Source: an uncultured Clostridia bacterium (lineage in GTDB: Bacteria > Bacillota > Clostridia > Christensenellales > UBA3700). Taken from it: a DNA stretch of 64,000 nucleotides. The notes under the pieces were generated by a model. It was given only the letters and a program-made list of their open reading frames with translations. It was not told where the DNA came from and did not search any database. This document shows, piece after piece, positions 8,642 through 17,147 of the stretch. The stretch covers positions 154,701 through 218,700 of the forward strand of contig CAMBZZ010000001.1 of NCBI GenBank assembly GCA_945872615.1, read 5' to 3'. The translations under genes and the position numbers were made by a program. The stretch's first letter is position 1, and each line of letters opens with the position of its first letter.

Positions 8642-8661
8642 ATATGAAATATCTTTCACAT
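8642..8661. promoter_or_regulatory. Candidate operator 1, feoA/tetR intergenic region
   Basis: ATATGAAA-TATC-TTTCACAT, a near-perfect 20-bp palindrome. It covers the expected transcription start of feoA. It matches operator 2 (8705-8724), and the two start 63 bp apart, close to six helical turns. Confidence 0.65.
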
Positions 8662-8670
8662 TGCAAGCAG

Positions 8671-8699
8671 ATTATATCATCGAGCCTATGCTTTGTCAA
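8671..8699 (-). promoter_or_regulatory. feoAB promoter
   Basis: Consensus TTGACA (8694-8699), 17-bp spacer and TATAAT (8671-8676) on the minus strand. It lies exactly between two matching palindromes, so a strong promoter under repression is the simplest reading. Confidence 0.85.
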
Positions 8700-8704
8700 G
8701 CAAA

Positions 8705-8724
8705 ATGCGAAAGATTTTTCACAT
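8705..8724. promoter_or_regulatory. Candidate operator 2, feoA/tetR intergenic region
   Basis: ATGCGAAA-GATT-TTTCACAT, a 20-bp palindrome with the same half-site (ATGYGAAA) as operator 1. It lies 5 bp upstream of the feoA -35 box and 10 bp upstream of the tetR -35 box. Confidence 0.65.
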
Positions 8725-8734
8725 TTTTTTACGC

Positions 8735-8763
8735 TTGCAAACCGAGGACGTCGGTGCTATAAT
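8735..8763 (+). promoter_or_regulatory. Promoter of the TetR-family regulator gene
   Basis: TTGCAA (8735-8740), 17-bp spacer, TATAAT (8758-8763), then AAGAGG ahead of the ATG at 8784. Confidence 0.8.
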
Positions 8764-8783
8764 AATATAGATAAGAGGAAAAA

Positions 8784-9383
8784 ATGCCCGAAATAATTAG
8801 AAAACCCGTACAAAAAAGGTCAATAGAAACCAAGAAAAAAATCGTCGACGCCGCCTACGCACTTTTTAGCGAGGTCGGTTACTTCAATACCAATACCGCC
8901 GAAATCGCAAAGCGTGCGGGAGTGTCGACGGGTATCGTTTACGGTTATTTTAAGGATAAACGAGATATAATGATTGAGGTATTGGATATATATATCAACA
9001 GCGTATATCGACCTATCTTGGTATTGTTCGACGACATTGACGGGGGCAACTTGGACGACGTGATTACTCGCGTGCTCGACGCCGCTATCAAGGCTCATCA
9101 AGACAACGCCAATATCCACGAGGCACTGCACTCGCTCACCCACTCCGATAGTGAGGTAGCAAGAAAATTCGTCGAATTGGAAAATGACATCACTATGGTC
9201 GTGGTGGACAAACTGTCGGGCAAGTATAGAGTAGATAACCTCGGCGAGAGAGTGCACCTCGCTATGAATATCGTGCAATCCTTTGCTCACGAGTGTGCCT
9301 TCGACCACCATAGTTATATAGATTACGACGTAATGTTTGGATTGGTAAAAAATATTATCAACGATTTATTTGACAAAAACTAA
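8784..9383 (+). CDS. TetR/AcrR-family transcriptional regulator
   Basis: A 199-residue regulator with the TetR N-terminal helix-turn-helix: KKIVDAAYALFSEVGYFNTNTAEIAKRAGVST, then GIVYGYFKDKRDI (residues about 19-60). The C-terminal ligand-binding region is helical and not recognised. It is divergent from feoAB and shares a 180-bp control region with two matching palindromes, so it may control feoAB and itself; iron or redox as signal is inference. Iron transport is more often controlled by Fur or DtxR proteins, so TetR control would be unusual. AAGAGGA supports the ATG start. Confidence 0.9.
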   Translation: MPEIIRKPVQKRSIETKKKIVDAAYALFSEVGYFNTNTAEIAKRAGVSTGIVYGYFKDKRDIMIEVLDIYINSVYRPILVLFDDIDGGNLDDVITRVLDAAIKAHQDNANIHEALHSLTHSDSEVARKFVELENDITMVVVDKLSGKYRVDNLGERVHLAMNIVQSFAHECAFDHHSYIDYDVMFGLVKNIINDLFDKN

Positions 9384-9404
9384 GCACAAAATATACGACA
9401 AACT

Positions 9405-9416
9405 CGATACGTATCG
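9405..9416. repeat. CGATACGTATCG palindrome, copy 2
   Basis: Exact copy of the recurrent 12-bp palindrome, 21 bp after the tetR stop and just ahead of the terminator hairpin. The 19 nt CGATACGTATCGACAAAAA are identical to those at 52680. Confidence 0.8.
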
Positions 9417-9421
9417 ACAAA

Positions 9422-9457
9422 AAACACGCTACGACAAAGTAGCGTGTTTAATTTTTT
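9422..9457. terminator. Bidirectional terminator between tetR and the DUF2804 gene
   Basis: AAACACGCTAC-GACAAA-GTAGCGTGTTT perfect hairpin followed by ATTTTTT; A-rich on the other side, so it can act for both convergent genes. Confidence 0.9.
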
Positions 9458-9476
9458 GAATGGTTGCAGATAAGAA

Positions 9477-10508
9477 TTACCACTTGTTGCGTACCTTTTC
9501 CGCAAAGCCAAGTACGTCCTGAAACTCGATAACTTTGCCGTCATCCAATACTGCCTTGCCCGAAAACTTGCCGAAGACTTGATGAGGCAACATACACATA
9601 AATTTGAGGTCCAGCGGCGCCGTGCGATCTACTATTGGCACAAAGTCCATCTCGAGCCTACCGTCGGACGAAGTAAATCGCCAAGGCTTTAGATAGTCGA
9701 TTGAATCTGTACCGTCACCCGGTATATGGAAGGTAACCCTATCGATTTTTTGCGACAAACCGCGATAGAAAAGCATATTTTCGCTAGCGGCGCTAGTGTC
9801 ACCGAAACCGTAACCTATATTAAAACCAAAAGTCGAGCCGTCTTCGAGCCTAGTCTGCATACTGCCCCAATACCAAGTATTGTCGTACGTCCATACGCCC
9901 CTACCCCAATCGAGTGTCGCCATACCGCCGTCTACGCAGACGGTCTTGTCTCCTATACAAAAATTGCCCTTTGCCGTAAGGCAGTTGATTTTGGCATTGT
10001 AATAAAAGTGCTTGGGCTTGTCAAACGGCGTAGCGATAAACATACACTCATTAGGATTGTCAGTCAGCGTTATATCGAAGGTCAACTCCTCTTTGTTCTC
10101 TGAAAATTTAGGATATTTGCCGACGATTTTTCGCTCTATGCCGTCGTTGACGATACTAATTTCCACCTTGCCCACCTTGACGACAACGTCACCCGTTGCG
10201 GGCGTGGACGGCATATTGAATTTACCCATCGGCAATAGACATATTGCCGTGCGCGTCAAATGATAAGGTAGAGAAAAATCGAGATAACTAACGCTGACAG
10301 CTCCCACGTAACCCATATCTGCAACGGTGAGGCACAAAGCCTTGTCGCCCGCGTTGATATAGTAGTAATCCCACTCTTTGATACGGAAACTACTTGCTTG
10401 GATTTCTTTGCGGTCGTATTGCAAAAGATAAGTCTTGGAATAACCCGGGGTGGCAATATTCCCTTGGCTATCTAGCAGTTTTGCTTGCACAGTGATTTCT
10501 CTCTGCAT
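9477..10508 (-). CDS. DUF2804 domain protein
   Basis: A 343-residue protein matching the DUF2804 family, whose hallmark is the LDWGRGVWTYDNTWYWGS stretch (about residues 195-215) followed by GFNIGYGFGDTSAASENM. The function is not known; the family has a beta-rich, lipocalin-like look and is often near lipid or sugar genes. It starts behind TAAGGAG and lies 9 bp after the protease gene, so protease, this gene and possibly the mutarotase-like gene upstream are co-transcribed. No signal peptide is visible. Confidence 0.88.
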   Translation of the reverse strand: MQREITVQAKLLDSQGNIATPGYSKTYLLQYDRKEIQASSFRIKEWDYYYINAGDKALCLTVADMGYVGAVSVSYLDFSLPYHLTRTAICLLPMGKFNMPSTPATGDVVVKVGKVEISIVNDGIERKIVGKYPKFSENKEELTFDITLTDNPNECMFIATPFDKPKHFYYNAKINCLTAKGNFCIGDKTVCVDGGMATLDWGRGVWTYDNTWYWGSMQTRLEDGSTFGFNIGYGFGDTSAASENMLFYRGLSQKIDRVTFHIPGDGTDSIDYLKPWRFTSSDGRLEMDFVPIVDRTAPLDLKFMCMLPHQVFGKFSGKAVLDDGKVIEFQDVLGFAEKVRNKW

Positions 10509-10517
10509 TATTACTCC

Positions 10518-11294
10518 TTAGGCTGTCGCTTGTGCCTTATAATAACTAACCGAATGGTCGTCGAGATATTTCATTACCACATCGGAAGGAATTGCCGTAC
10601 CCAAACCGTAAACGTTGTTGGGGTCGGTAGTACTCTCTATTCTGCCGTAAACCACGCCGATAACCTTGCTGTCGGCGTTGATAAGCGCGCCTCCGCTGTT
10701 GCCGTGGTTGATATTGCTGTCGATATATATCGAATTGTAAGGCTCGTCGACTTTACCCGTGACCGACAAGCTAGGATTGGCAATGGTTGCTTTGGCAAAC
10801 AACATTCCTTTACCCGAAGGGTTGCCTATAGTAAATGCGGTCTGACCGAATTTGAGCCCCGTCGAAGTATCGAAAGTCATATAGTCAAAGGTCTCACCCA
10901 ACGTATTGACCTTGAGAATAGCAACGTCTAGGTCGGGGTCGTGAGCGATAAGTTTGACACCCGAATATTCTTTGCCACTGACAGTCTTGACAAAAAACTC
11001 GGAGCCCGTCGCCACGACGTGGCTGTTGGTGACTACGTAACCAGCCTCGTTGACGAAAAAGCCCGCGCCCGTCGCGTTGTTGGTATATACCAGCACGGCG
11101 GCGTTGATAGTATTGGCTGCAACTATCTCGGCGATAGAACTGCCCTCTAAATCGGTGACGTCAATCGTATATCTATTGTCCGTTGTTGTGCCGGTGTTGT
11201 TGAGCAAGTCAAAAAACATGCTACAACCCGTCATTGCCACGGTAGATACTACTATAAGCAACGCTATTGCCGATATAATCACCTTTCTTTTCAT
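10518..11294 (-). CDS. Lipoprotein trypsin-like serine protease (HtrA/S1C type, no PDZ domain)
   Basis: A 258-residue exported protease. The N-terminus is basic then hydrophobic and ends in a lipobox, VAMTGC, so it should be a lipoprotein on the outer face of the membrane. Catalytic triad motifs: VVTNSHVV (His), DPDLDVAILKV (Asp) and NHGNSGGALI (Ser). It stops soon after the protease domain, with no room for the PDZ domain of DegP/HtrA. The ATG at 11294 was chosen because GGAGG lies 8 bp upstream; the GTG at 11303 overlaps that site. Confidence 0.92.
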   Translation of the reverse strand: MKRKVIISAIALLIVVSTVAMTGCSMFFDLLNNTGTTTDNRYTIDVTDLEGSSIAEIVAANTINAAVLVYTNNATGAGFFVNEAGYVVTNSHVVATGSEFFVKTVSGKEYSGVKLIAHDPDLDVAILKVNTLGETFDYMTFDTSTGLKFGQTAFTIGNPSGKGMLFAKATIANPSLSVTGKVDEPYNSIYIDSNINHGNSGGALINADSKVIGVVYGRIESTTDPNNVYGLGTAIPSDVVMKYLDDHSVSYYKAQATA

Positions 11295-11310
11295 ACGATA
11301 CACCTCCGTA

Positions 11311-12171
11311 TCAGATTTCTTGTAGGCTCCACCTCTCTACGTGCGTTTTGGTCTCGCCCGCTTGCAACTCGTAGAGCGGACTGAGCGTTTCGATTTCTAA
11401 CATAATCGCGTTGGTATAGCTCTCGACGTTGCACTCGAAGTCGGGGTATCTCTCCCCATCGAGATAATCGAAGCCCAACGTAAACTCGAGCCCTTTGGTC
11501 TTGACCTTGACTGCTTGCTTGACGGACATACCCACCTTGATAGGTTGCGCGATATTCTTTTGTTGTAAAGACACTTGGTCGTTGGCGATAGTCAAACGCT
11601 CGTCCTTGACGTCGGTGTATGGCCACAAAACGATATTGCGGTTGGCAAGGAAGCCCGTATCCTCTTGCGAGAGCGGTATATACGCCGTAGCACCCTTGTC
11701 AAGCACCGTCAACCCCCACATAGATATAGGCGTGGTGGTCTTGTCCCCGACGTTGGTGAAACTATGTACCAGCGTGATTTCGCCGTCCTCTTGCATAGTT
11801 ATGGATATGCTCTTGCGTATGCCCGTGGTCACTTCCGCCTCCGAAGTAAATACCGCGCCGCCATCTACGTATTGCACGTCAACCGCCGAGTTGTCGGGAT
11901 AGTAGGTGTCGATATACTCCGGCGACTTCCACAAGCGGTGTCCGCCGTAGATATGCCATATACCCTTGCTCGCCAAGTTCTCGTCAAAAAACTCGCCGCC
12001 CTTGTTGATAAGGTCCTCGTGGTCCTCGTACATTATGTTTTCGCCACCGCATTTGCCGTAAAAAATCACTCTCGGTCCGAGGTCGATGGTGACCAAAATT
12101 TCAAACTTGCCGTTGGTGATGCGACAACAATTACCGTATTCTTTGTAGGTTGTTTTTTCTACTTTTACCAT
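11311..12171 (-). CDS. Galactose-mutarotase-fold protein (DUF4380-like)
   Basis: A 286-residue cytoplasmic protein. The pattern KFEILVTIDLGPRVIFYG near residue 25, then IYGGHRLWKSPE near residue 98 and GDKTTTPISMWGLTVL, resembles the DUF4380/mutarotase-like superfamily of beta-sandwich sugar-binding proteins. No signal peptide. Its end is 16 bp before the start of the lipoprotein protease gene, so they may form one transcript with DUF2804. The substrate cannot be told. Confidence 0.7.
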   Translation of the reverse strand: MVKVEKTTYKEYGNCCRITNGKFEILVTIDLGPRVIFYGKCGGENIMYEDHEDLINKGGEFFDENLASKGIWHIYGGHRLWKSPEYIDTYYPDNSAVDVQYVDGGAVFTSEAEVTTGIRKSISITMQEDGEITLVHSFTNVGDKTTTPISMWGLTVLDKGATAYIPLSQEDTGFLANRNIVLWPYTDVKDERLTIANDQVSLQQKNIAQPIKVGMSVKQAVKVKTKGLEFTLGFDYLDGERYPDFECNVESYTNAIMLEIETLSPLYELQAGETKTHVERWSLQEI

Positions 12172-12910
12172 ATATTATCTCCAAAAATTTATTAAATATA
12201 TTATAGCATATAAAGTCAACAAGTACAATATCCCACAAAAAAATTGTTGACGAGTTGAAAAAAGGTGAGATTGAGTGAGATTACGTCGTACTCTCAAAGG
12301 ATAAGATTAGGATTTGACAACCCTTCCACCGCTACCGCGGTCCCCCTTCCCTTACACAGGGACGGCAGGCAATCCCTCAGTCCGCAAAGCGGACAGCTCC
12401 CTTTACACAAAGGAGCCTTTTTAGAAGGTTGAGATTGCCACAGCGTTTTTCAAACGCTTCGCAATGACACACTATTTGGTGGTGTACAATGCAATGATAA
12501 AATACTTGAGATTGCCACGCTCGCTTTGCTCACTTTGCTAACGCAAAATGCACTGGACGCAATGACATTATAGTTGGTAGTAACTTAGTGCAATGAAAAA
12601 TGTAGACAACCCTTCCGTCTTGCCATTAGGCAAGACACCTTCCCTTACACAGGGACGGCTTTCTTCAAGGATGAGATTCCCACGGCTTGCACGCAAGCCT
12701 CGGAATGACATAACACAAGAGATTGCCACACTCCTTTTAGTCGTTCGCAATGACATGACACAAGAGATTGCACAGCCTAACGGCTTTGCTAACGCAAAAT
12801 GTACACAACGGAATGACAAGGAGCACGAGATTGTCACGTTGTACAAAAAATTGCTCAAAAAAGTGGCTAAATATGCCACTCACACAATTTATTTTAGGAA
12901 AGCTTTGTTA
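12172..12910. other. Gene-free stretch holding repeat-derived modules
   Basis: No convincing gene. Positions 12317-12729 are the first copy of the 413-bp repeat. 12730-12840 continue with further degenerate modules of the kind GAGATTGCCAC...CGCAATGACA, which copy 2 lacks. Short open frames here come from the repeat itself and are found in both copies, so I do not call them. Confidence 0.8.
12317..12729. repeat. 413-bp direct repeat, copy 1
   Basis: Matches 16735-17147 base for base without indels; I found one difference (TTACACAGGG here, TGCACAGGG-type in copy 2). It is a mosaic of short hairpin modules: CCGCTACCGCGG, TCCGCAAAGCGGA, AGCTCCCTTTACACAAAGGAGCC, GCGTTTTTCAAACGC and GCTTGCACGCAAGC, interspersed with GAGATTGCCAC and GCAATGACA. 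Such CATTGC-type modules are common dispersed repeats in bacterial genomes. There is no transposase. Confidence 0.92.
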
Positions 12911-13153
12911 TCAAATCTGTAGATTCTCTTCTAAAAATAGAGGACTATCCAAAAACTCGCTGACCGTCATTCCAAACCCGCTTGCAATCAAGATTACCGT
13001 AGACAGTAGATTGTCCTTGACCGTCTCGTGAATAATGTTTTTCAAAGTTGAATGAGATACTCCGCTATTCATAGACAGTTGATAACGAGTCATATTCTTT
13101 TCTTTGAGCAACTCTTGTATCCTCATTGCCAAAGCGTGATTTACGTCATTCAT
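12911..13153 (-). CDS. XRE-family (Cro/C1-type) helix-turn-helix regulator
   Basis: An 80-residue DNA-binding protein consisting of little more than a Cro/C1 HTH: LAMRIQELLKEKNMTRYQLSMNSGVSHSTLKNI (residues 8-40), then a short helical tail. GGGAGAG precedes the start. It is transcribed away from the large LRR lipoprotein gene; the 125-bp gap holds a perfect palindrome over the lipoprotein promoter, so this is the obvious candidate repressor. It sits inside the 413-bp repeats with its target. Confidence 0.85.
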   Translation of the reverse strand: MNDVNHALAMRIQELLKEKNMTRYQLSMNSGVSHSTLKNIIHETVKDNLLSTVILIASGFGMTVSEFLDSPLFLEENLQI

Positions 13154-13209
13154 AGTACTCTCCCGAGAAACGTAGGATAAGTATATTTTAGTTTATACGT
13201 TAAAAAAAT

Positions 13210-13229
13210 TATGGTTGCATACAACCATA
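13210..13229. promoter_or_regulatory. Palindromic operator overlapping the LRR lipoprotein promoter
   Basis: TATGGTTG-CATA-CAACCATA, perfect 8-bp arms. The -35 box TTGCAT (13215-13220) lies inside it, so a bound protein would block RNA polymerase. The divergent XRE gene is the likely source. Confidence 0.75.
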
Positions 13230-13243
13230 GTATGTGTTATAAT
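13215..13243 (+). promoter_or_regulatory. Promoter of the LRR lipoprotein gene
   Basis: TTGCAT (13215-13220), 17-bp spacer, TATAAT (13238-13243), then AAGGAG and an ATG at 13279. Confidence 0.8.
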
Positions 13244-13278
13244 GAAAAAAATAAATAAAGATAATAAGGAGAAAGCTT

Positions 13279-16200
13279 ATGAAAAAGAAAATTGTACTCG
13301 TTTTGTGTATGATAATGCTGTTGATTATGTCAATGGCTTTGGCTGTTGCATGCGACAACAAGGACAAAACGCCACCTGACAATAACGGAATAACCAATGA
13401 CGGTGACAATGGCGACAATGGTGGCAACGGTGGTGGCGACATCGGTGATAGCGGAGACAACGGCGGGAATCTCCCAAGCGATGGAATTGTCGATATCTCG
13501 CAATATCTTACATTTGAACTCAACGAAGACGGCAACAGTTACGCCGTGACGGGATTGAAAGAAGAAATTAAGGATAAGATATGCACCACGTTTGAAGAGG
13601 ACGATATGTCTAAGTATGTAGACAAAGTAAAAATTATTATCCCATCTCAGTATGAAGGTAAGCAAGTGACTGCTATAGGAGACGACGCTTTTGCGTGTTG
13701 CATAGGCTTGGTAAATATCACAATCCCCGAAACTGTAACCCAGATAGGAGATAGAGTTTTCGCTTACTGCATAAGATTGAAGGGGATAGATTTGCCTACA
13801 AATACTTCTACTCTTGGAGAATATGCATTTGTCGGTTGCACAAATCTAAAAAGCATTGTAATCCCTAATCAAGTAAAAGAAATTAAATCTTGGACTTTTG
13901 GGTATTGCACCGGACTTGAACAAGTTAGCATACCCGACACTTTGACTAGCATATCGGAAGAAGCATTCTTGTTTTGCGTTGGGCTCACCAACATTGTAAT
14001 ACCAAGCAGCGTAACAAAAATTGACATAGGCGCTTTTGAGCAGTGCGTAAGATTGGTCGAGATATACAATAAGTCTAGTCTTGATATAGTTGTAGGAAGT
14101 GAAGATAATGGTAAAATTGCTTTATTTGCTAAGAACGTATATGCCGAAGAAGATGGCAGTAAATTAAGTACCTATGCCAACGATTATCTCATCTATACCG
14201 ACGGAGAAGAAAAAGCATTGGTAAAATATATGGGCGAAGATAAAAATTTGACTTTGCCTAACGACATTACAGCAATCAATAGCAGAGCATTTGTCGATTT
14301 TTCCGCTCCTGGATTGGAATGGTTGCATATTGAAGATACCTATATTTTAGAAAGCATAATAATTCCTGACAGTGTGACTAGCATAGGAAGTTGGGCTTTC
14401 TTTGGTTGTGGCAATCTATCCAACGTCGATATTGGAGATAGTGTTACATCCATAGGAGAAAAAGCTTTTGCTAATTGTAGTAACTTAATAAGTATAACTA
14501 TACCTGATAGTGTGACGAGTATTGAGGCAAGTACGTTCGAGGATTGTGAACGACTACAAAGCGCAATAATAGGTAGTGGCGTAAGAAATATAGGAGAACA
14601 CACCTTCTTTGGTTGTAAAAGTTTGGCGAGCATTATCATACCCGACAACGTGACAAGTATAGGAAATAACGCATTTGGCAATTGTTACAGTCTAACAAGT
14701 GCTACGATAGGCCGTAGCGTGACAAACGTAGAAAACAATGCCTTTGGATCTTGCTACAGCCTAATTGAGGTATACAATAGATCTTCTCTAACTATTATCG
14801 CTGGTTGTCCGCCAATTTTTGGTGAAAAGATAGGTTATTATGCTAAAAACGTTTATACCAAAGAAGGTGGAAGCAAACTTAGCACCGATGAGGACGGTTA
14901 TATTATTTATACCGACGGCGAAGATAAAATATTGGTAAAATATACGGGCGCCGATACCGACTTGACTTTGCCAAGCGACATCACTGAAATAAATAACCAT
15001 ACATTTTGGGAATGCGATAATTTGACAAGTATAACCATTCCCGACAGCGTGAAAATCATTGGAAATAACGCATTCTACAGTTGTAGCAGCCTAAAAAGCG
15101 TAACCATCGGTAACGGCTTGACAAGTATAAGCCAAGGTGCTTTTGCGGAATGTAACAGCCTAACCGAAATTACTATTCCTTTCGTTGGTGGAAATAAAGA
15201 CGAAATTAACAAAGCATTCTTAGGTTATATATTTGGGGCAAGTTCTCCTTCAGAGAATAGTTCCTACGTTCCTAATAGCCTTAAGAGTGTGACGGTCGTA
15301 GGCGATACAATTGCATCTAACGCATTCTCTTGCTGCTATTATGTTACAGACGTAACTTTGGACGGGGTAAAAAGTATAGGTCAGTTTGCTTTTGAGGGCT
15401 GTCTTAGATTGACAAACATTACTATACCGAACACTGTGGCTAGTATAGGAGATTTTGCTTTTCTCTATTGCAATGGTCTTACAAGTATAAATATACCTGA
15501 TAGTGTAACAAATATTGGTTTGGGGACGTTTGCCGGCGGAAATATTATTGAAATAACCGTTGACGAAGAAAATACTAAATATCACAGCGACGGCAACTGC
15601 ATTATAGAAAGCGCAACCAAAACGTTGGTTAGCGGTTGTTCTACGAGTATCATTCCTACCGACGGTAGCGTAACGAGCATCGGATACGCTGCTTTCGTAT
15701 ATTGTGATTTTTCAAACATTATTATTCCAAACAATGTAACAAGCATAGGAATGGGCGCATTTGAGTATTGCCATAACCTAAGAAGCATATCTATACCTGC
15801 TAGCGTAACAAGTATTGGTTTAGGCGCGTTTTCTTGCGGAAATATTACCGAACTAACCGTTGATGAAGAAAATACTAAATATCACAGTGACGGTAATTGT
15901 ATAATAGAAACCGCAACTAAAACAGTGGTGGTTGGTTGTTCTACAAGTATCATTCCTACCGACGGTAGCGTAACGAGCATTGGAGACGGTGCTTTCGCAG
16001 GTAGTGGAATAAAGGATGTATTTTTACCTGACAGCGTCACAAGCATAGGAAACAATGCCTTCATGGATTGTTATGAATTGATAAGCATCACTATATCGGA
16101 AAACATTGACTATATAGGTGCCGAGGCATTCTTTTGTTGCTATAATCTAATAGAAATATGTAACAAATCTTCTATCGATATAATTGCAGGAGAATATAAT

Positions 16201-16683
16201 ACAACATTCTTAGGCTATTATGCTAAAAACGTATATACCGAAGAAGGAGGAAGCAAACTTAGCACCGATGAGGACTGTTATATTATTTATACCGACGGCG
16301 AAGATAAAATATTGGTAAAATATACGGGCACCGATACCGACTTGACTTTGCCAAATGGAATAACGGAAATTAACCAAGGAGCCTTCTGTCAGCAAATATT
16401 TTATGATTGCAATAAAATCACAAGTATATTTATTCCTGATGGAGTGACAAAAATAGGAAAAAGTGCATTCTTTTGGTGTAGCAATCTAACAAGCATAACT
16501 ATACCAAATAGTGTGACTAGTATTGAAAATGCTGCATTCAGCGGTTGTAATAGCCTTACAGATATAATTTTCAAAGGCACAAAAGAACAATGGAGAACTA
16601 TTGAGAAAGACAACTATTGGCATGAAACTTTCGATTGTATCACCATTGTTCATTGTACCGACGGAGATATAACTGAAGAATAA
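13279..16683 (+). CDS. BspA-type leucine-rich-repeat surface lipoprotein
   Basis: An 1134-residue protein. A signal peptide (KKKIVLVLCMIMLLIMSMALAVAC) ends in lipobox LAVAC near residue 27, followed by an acidic Asn/Asp/Gly-rich linker to about residue 70. The rest is mostly LRR_5 (BspA) repeats of the form ITIPDSVTSIGxxAFxxC. These are broken by three insert domains with the pattern AKNVYxEExGSKLS...YIIYTDGEDK (about residues 263-338, 515-575 and 975-1035), two copies of a TVDEENTKYHSDGNCII unit (about 755 and 855), and a C-terminal IIFKGTKEQW segment. BspA proteins bind host or microbial surfaces. No LPXTG motif, so anchoring is by lipid. Some inserts are nearly identical at DNA level, pointing to internal recombination. 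Confidence 0.93.
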   Translation: MKKKIVLVLCMIMLLIMSMALAVACDNKDKTPPDNNGITNDGDNGDNGGNGGGDIGDSGDNGGNLPSDGIVDISQYLTFELNEDGNSYAVTGLKEEIKDKICTTFEEDDMSKYVDKVKIIIPSQYEGKQVTAIGDDAFACCIGLVNITIPETVTQIGDRVFAYCIRLKGIDLPTNTSTLGEYAFVGCTNLKSIVIPNQVKEIKSWTFGYCTGLEQVSIPDTLTSISEEAFLFCVGLTNIVIPSSVTKIDIGAFEQCVRLVEIYNKSSLDIVVGSEDNGKIALFAKNVYAEEDGSKLSTYANDYLIYTDGEEKALVKYMGEDKNLTLPNDITAINSRAFVDFSAPGLEWLHIEDTYILESIIIPDSVTSIGSWAFFGCGNLSNVDIGDSVTSIGEKAFANCSNLISITIPDSVTSIEASTFEDCERLQSAIIGSGVRNIGEHTFFGCKSLASIIIPDNVTSIGNNAFGNCYSLTSATIGRSVTNVENNAFGSCYSLIEVYNRSSLTIIAGCPPIFGEKIGYYAKNVYTKEGGSKLSTDEDGYIIYTDGEDKILVKYTGADTDLTLPSDITEINNHTFWECDNLTSITIPDSVKIIGNNAFYSCSSLKSVTIGNGLTSISQGAFAECNSLTEITIPFVGGNKDEINKAFLGYIFGASSPSENSSYVPNSLKSVTVVGDTIASNAFSCCYYVTDVTLDGVKSIGQFAFEGCLRLTNITIPNTVASIGDFAFLYCNGLTSINIPDSVTNIGLGTFAGGNIIEITVDEENTKYHSDGNCIIESATKTLVSGCSTSIIPTDGSVTSIGYAAFVYCDFSNIIIPNNVTSIGMGAFEYCHNLRSISIPASVTSIGLGAFSCGNITELTVDEENTKYHSDGNCIIETATKTVVVGCSTSIIPTDGSVTSIGDGAFAGSGIKDVFLPDSVTSIGNNAFMDCYELISITISENIDYIGAEAFFCCYNLIEICNKSSIDIIAGEYNTTFLGYYAKNVYTEEGGSKLSTDEDCYIIYTDGEDKILVKYTGTDTDLTLPNGITEINQGAFCQQIFYDCNKITSIFIPDGVTKIGKSAFFWCSNLTSITIPNSVTSIENAAFSGCNSLTDIIFKGTKEQWRTIEKDNYWHETFDCITIVHCTDGDITEE

Positions 16684-16704
16684 TATCCATATTCAACAAG
16701 ACGG

Positions 16705-16734
16705 AAAGACGCACTCGATATGGTGCGTCTTTTT
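16705..16734 (+). terminator. Terminator of the LRR lipoprotein gene
   Basis: AAAGACGCAC-TCGATATG-GTGCGTCTTT hairpin followed by Ts, 21 bp after the stop. Repeat copy 2 begins immediately after. Confidence 0.9.
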
Positions 16735-17147
16735 ACAACCCTTCCACCGCTACCGCGGTCCCCCTTCCCTTGCACAGGGACGGCAGGCAATCCCTCAGTC
16801 CGCAAAGCGGACAGCTCCCTTTACACAAAGGAGCCTTTTTAGAAGGTTGAGATTGCCACAGCGTTTTTCAAACGCTTCGCAATGACACACTATTTGGTGG
16901 TGTACAATGCAATGATAAAATACTTGAGATTGCCACGCTCGCTTTGCTCACTTTGCTAACGCAAAATGCACTGGACGCAATGACATTATAGTTGGTAGTA
17001 ACTTAGTGCAATGAAAAATGTAGACAACCCTTCCGTCTTGCCATTAGGCAAGACACCTTCCCTTACACAGGGACGGCTTTCTTCAAGGATGAGATTCCCA
17101 CGGCTTGCACGCAAGCCTCGGAATGACATAACACAAGAGATTGCCAC
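16735..17147. repeat. 413-bp direct repeat, copy 2
   Basis: Same orientation as copy 1 (12317-12729) and virtually identical, offset by 4418 bp. Beyond 17147 the sequences diverge. The 593-bp stretch 16685-17277 holds this repeat, the LRR terminator before it and a hairpin (AGAGGACG arms, 17211-17237) after it, but no gene I can support. Confidence 0.92.

Noticed and set aside
8642..8724. Fur boxes in the feoA promoter
   Set aside because: The palindromes (ATGYGAAA half-sites) do not resemble the GATAATGATAAT pattern of Fur sites.
12593..12922. Open frame beginning MKNVDNPSVLPLGKTPS, also present at 17011
   Set aside because: It lies inside both copies of the 413-bp repeat and its codons come from hairpin modules; no ribosome site. 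A repeat artefact rather than a gene.
13690..16600. CRISPR-like or tandem repeat array
   Set aside because: The regularly spaced similarity is the coding pattern of LRR_5 repeats (PDSVTSIG...AF..C), not a DNA repeat array with spacers.
12317..17147. Composite transposon or insertion sequence around the LRR gene
   Set aside because: The repeats carry no transposase, no terminal inverted repeats and no visible target-site duplication.
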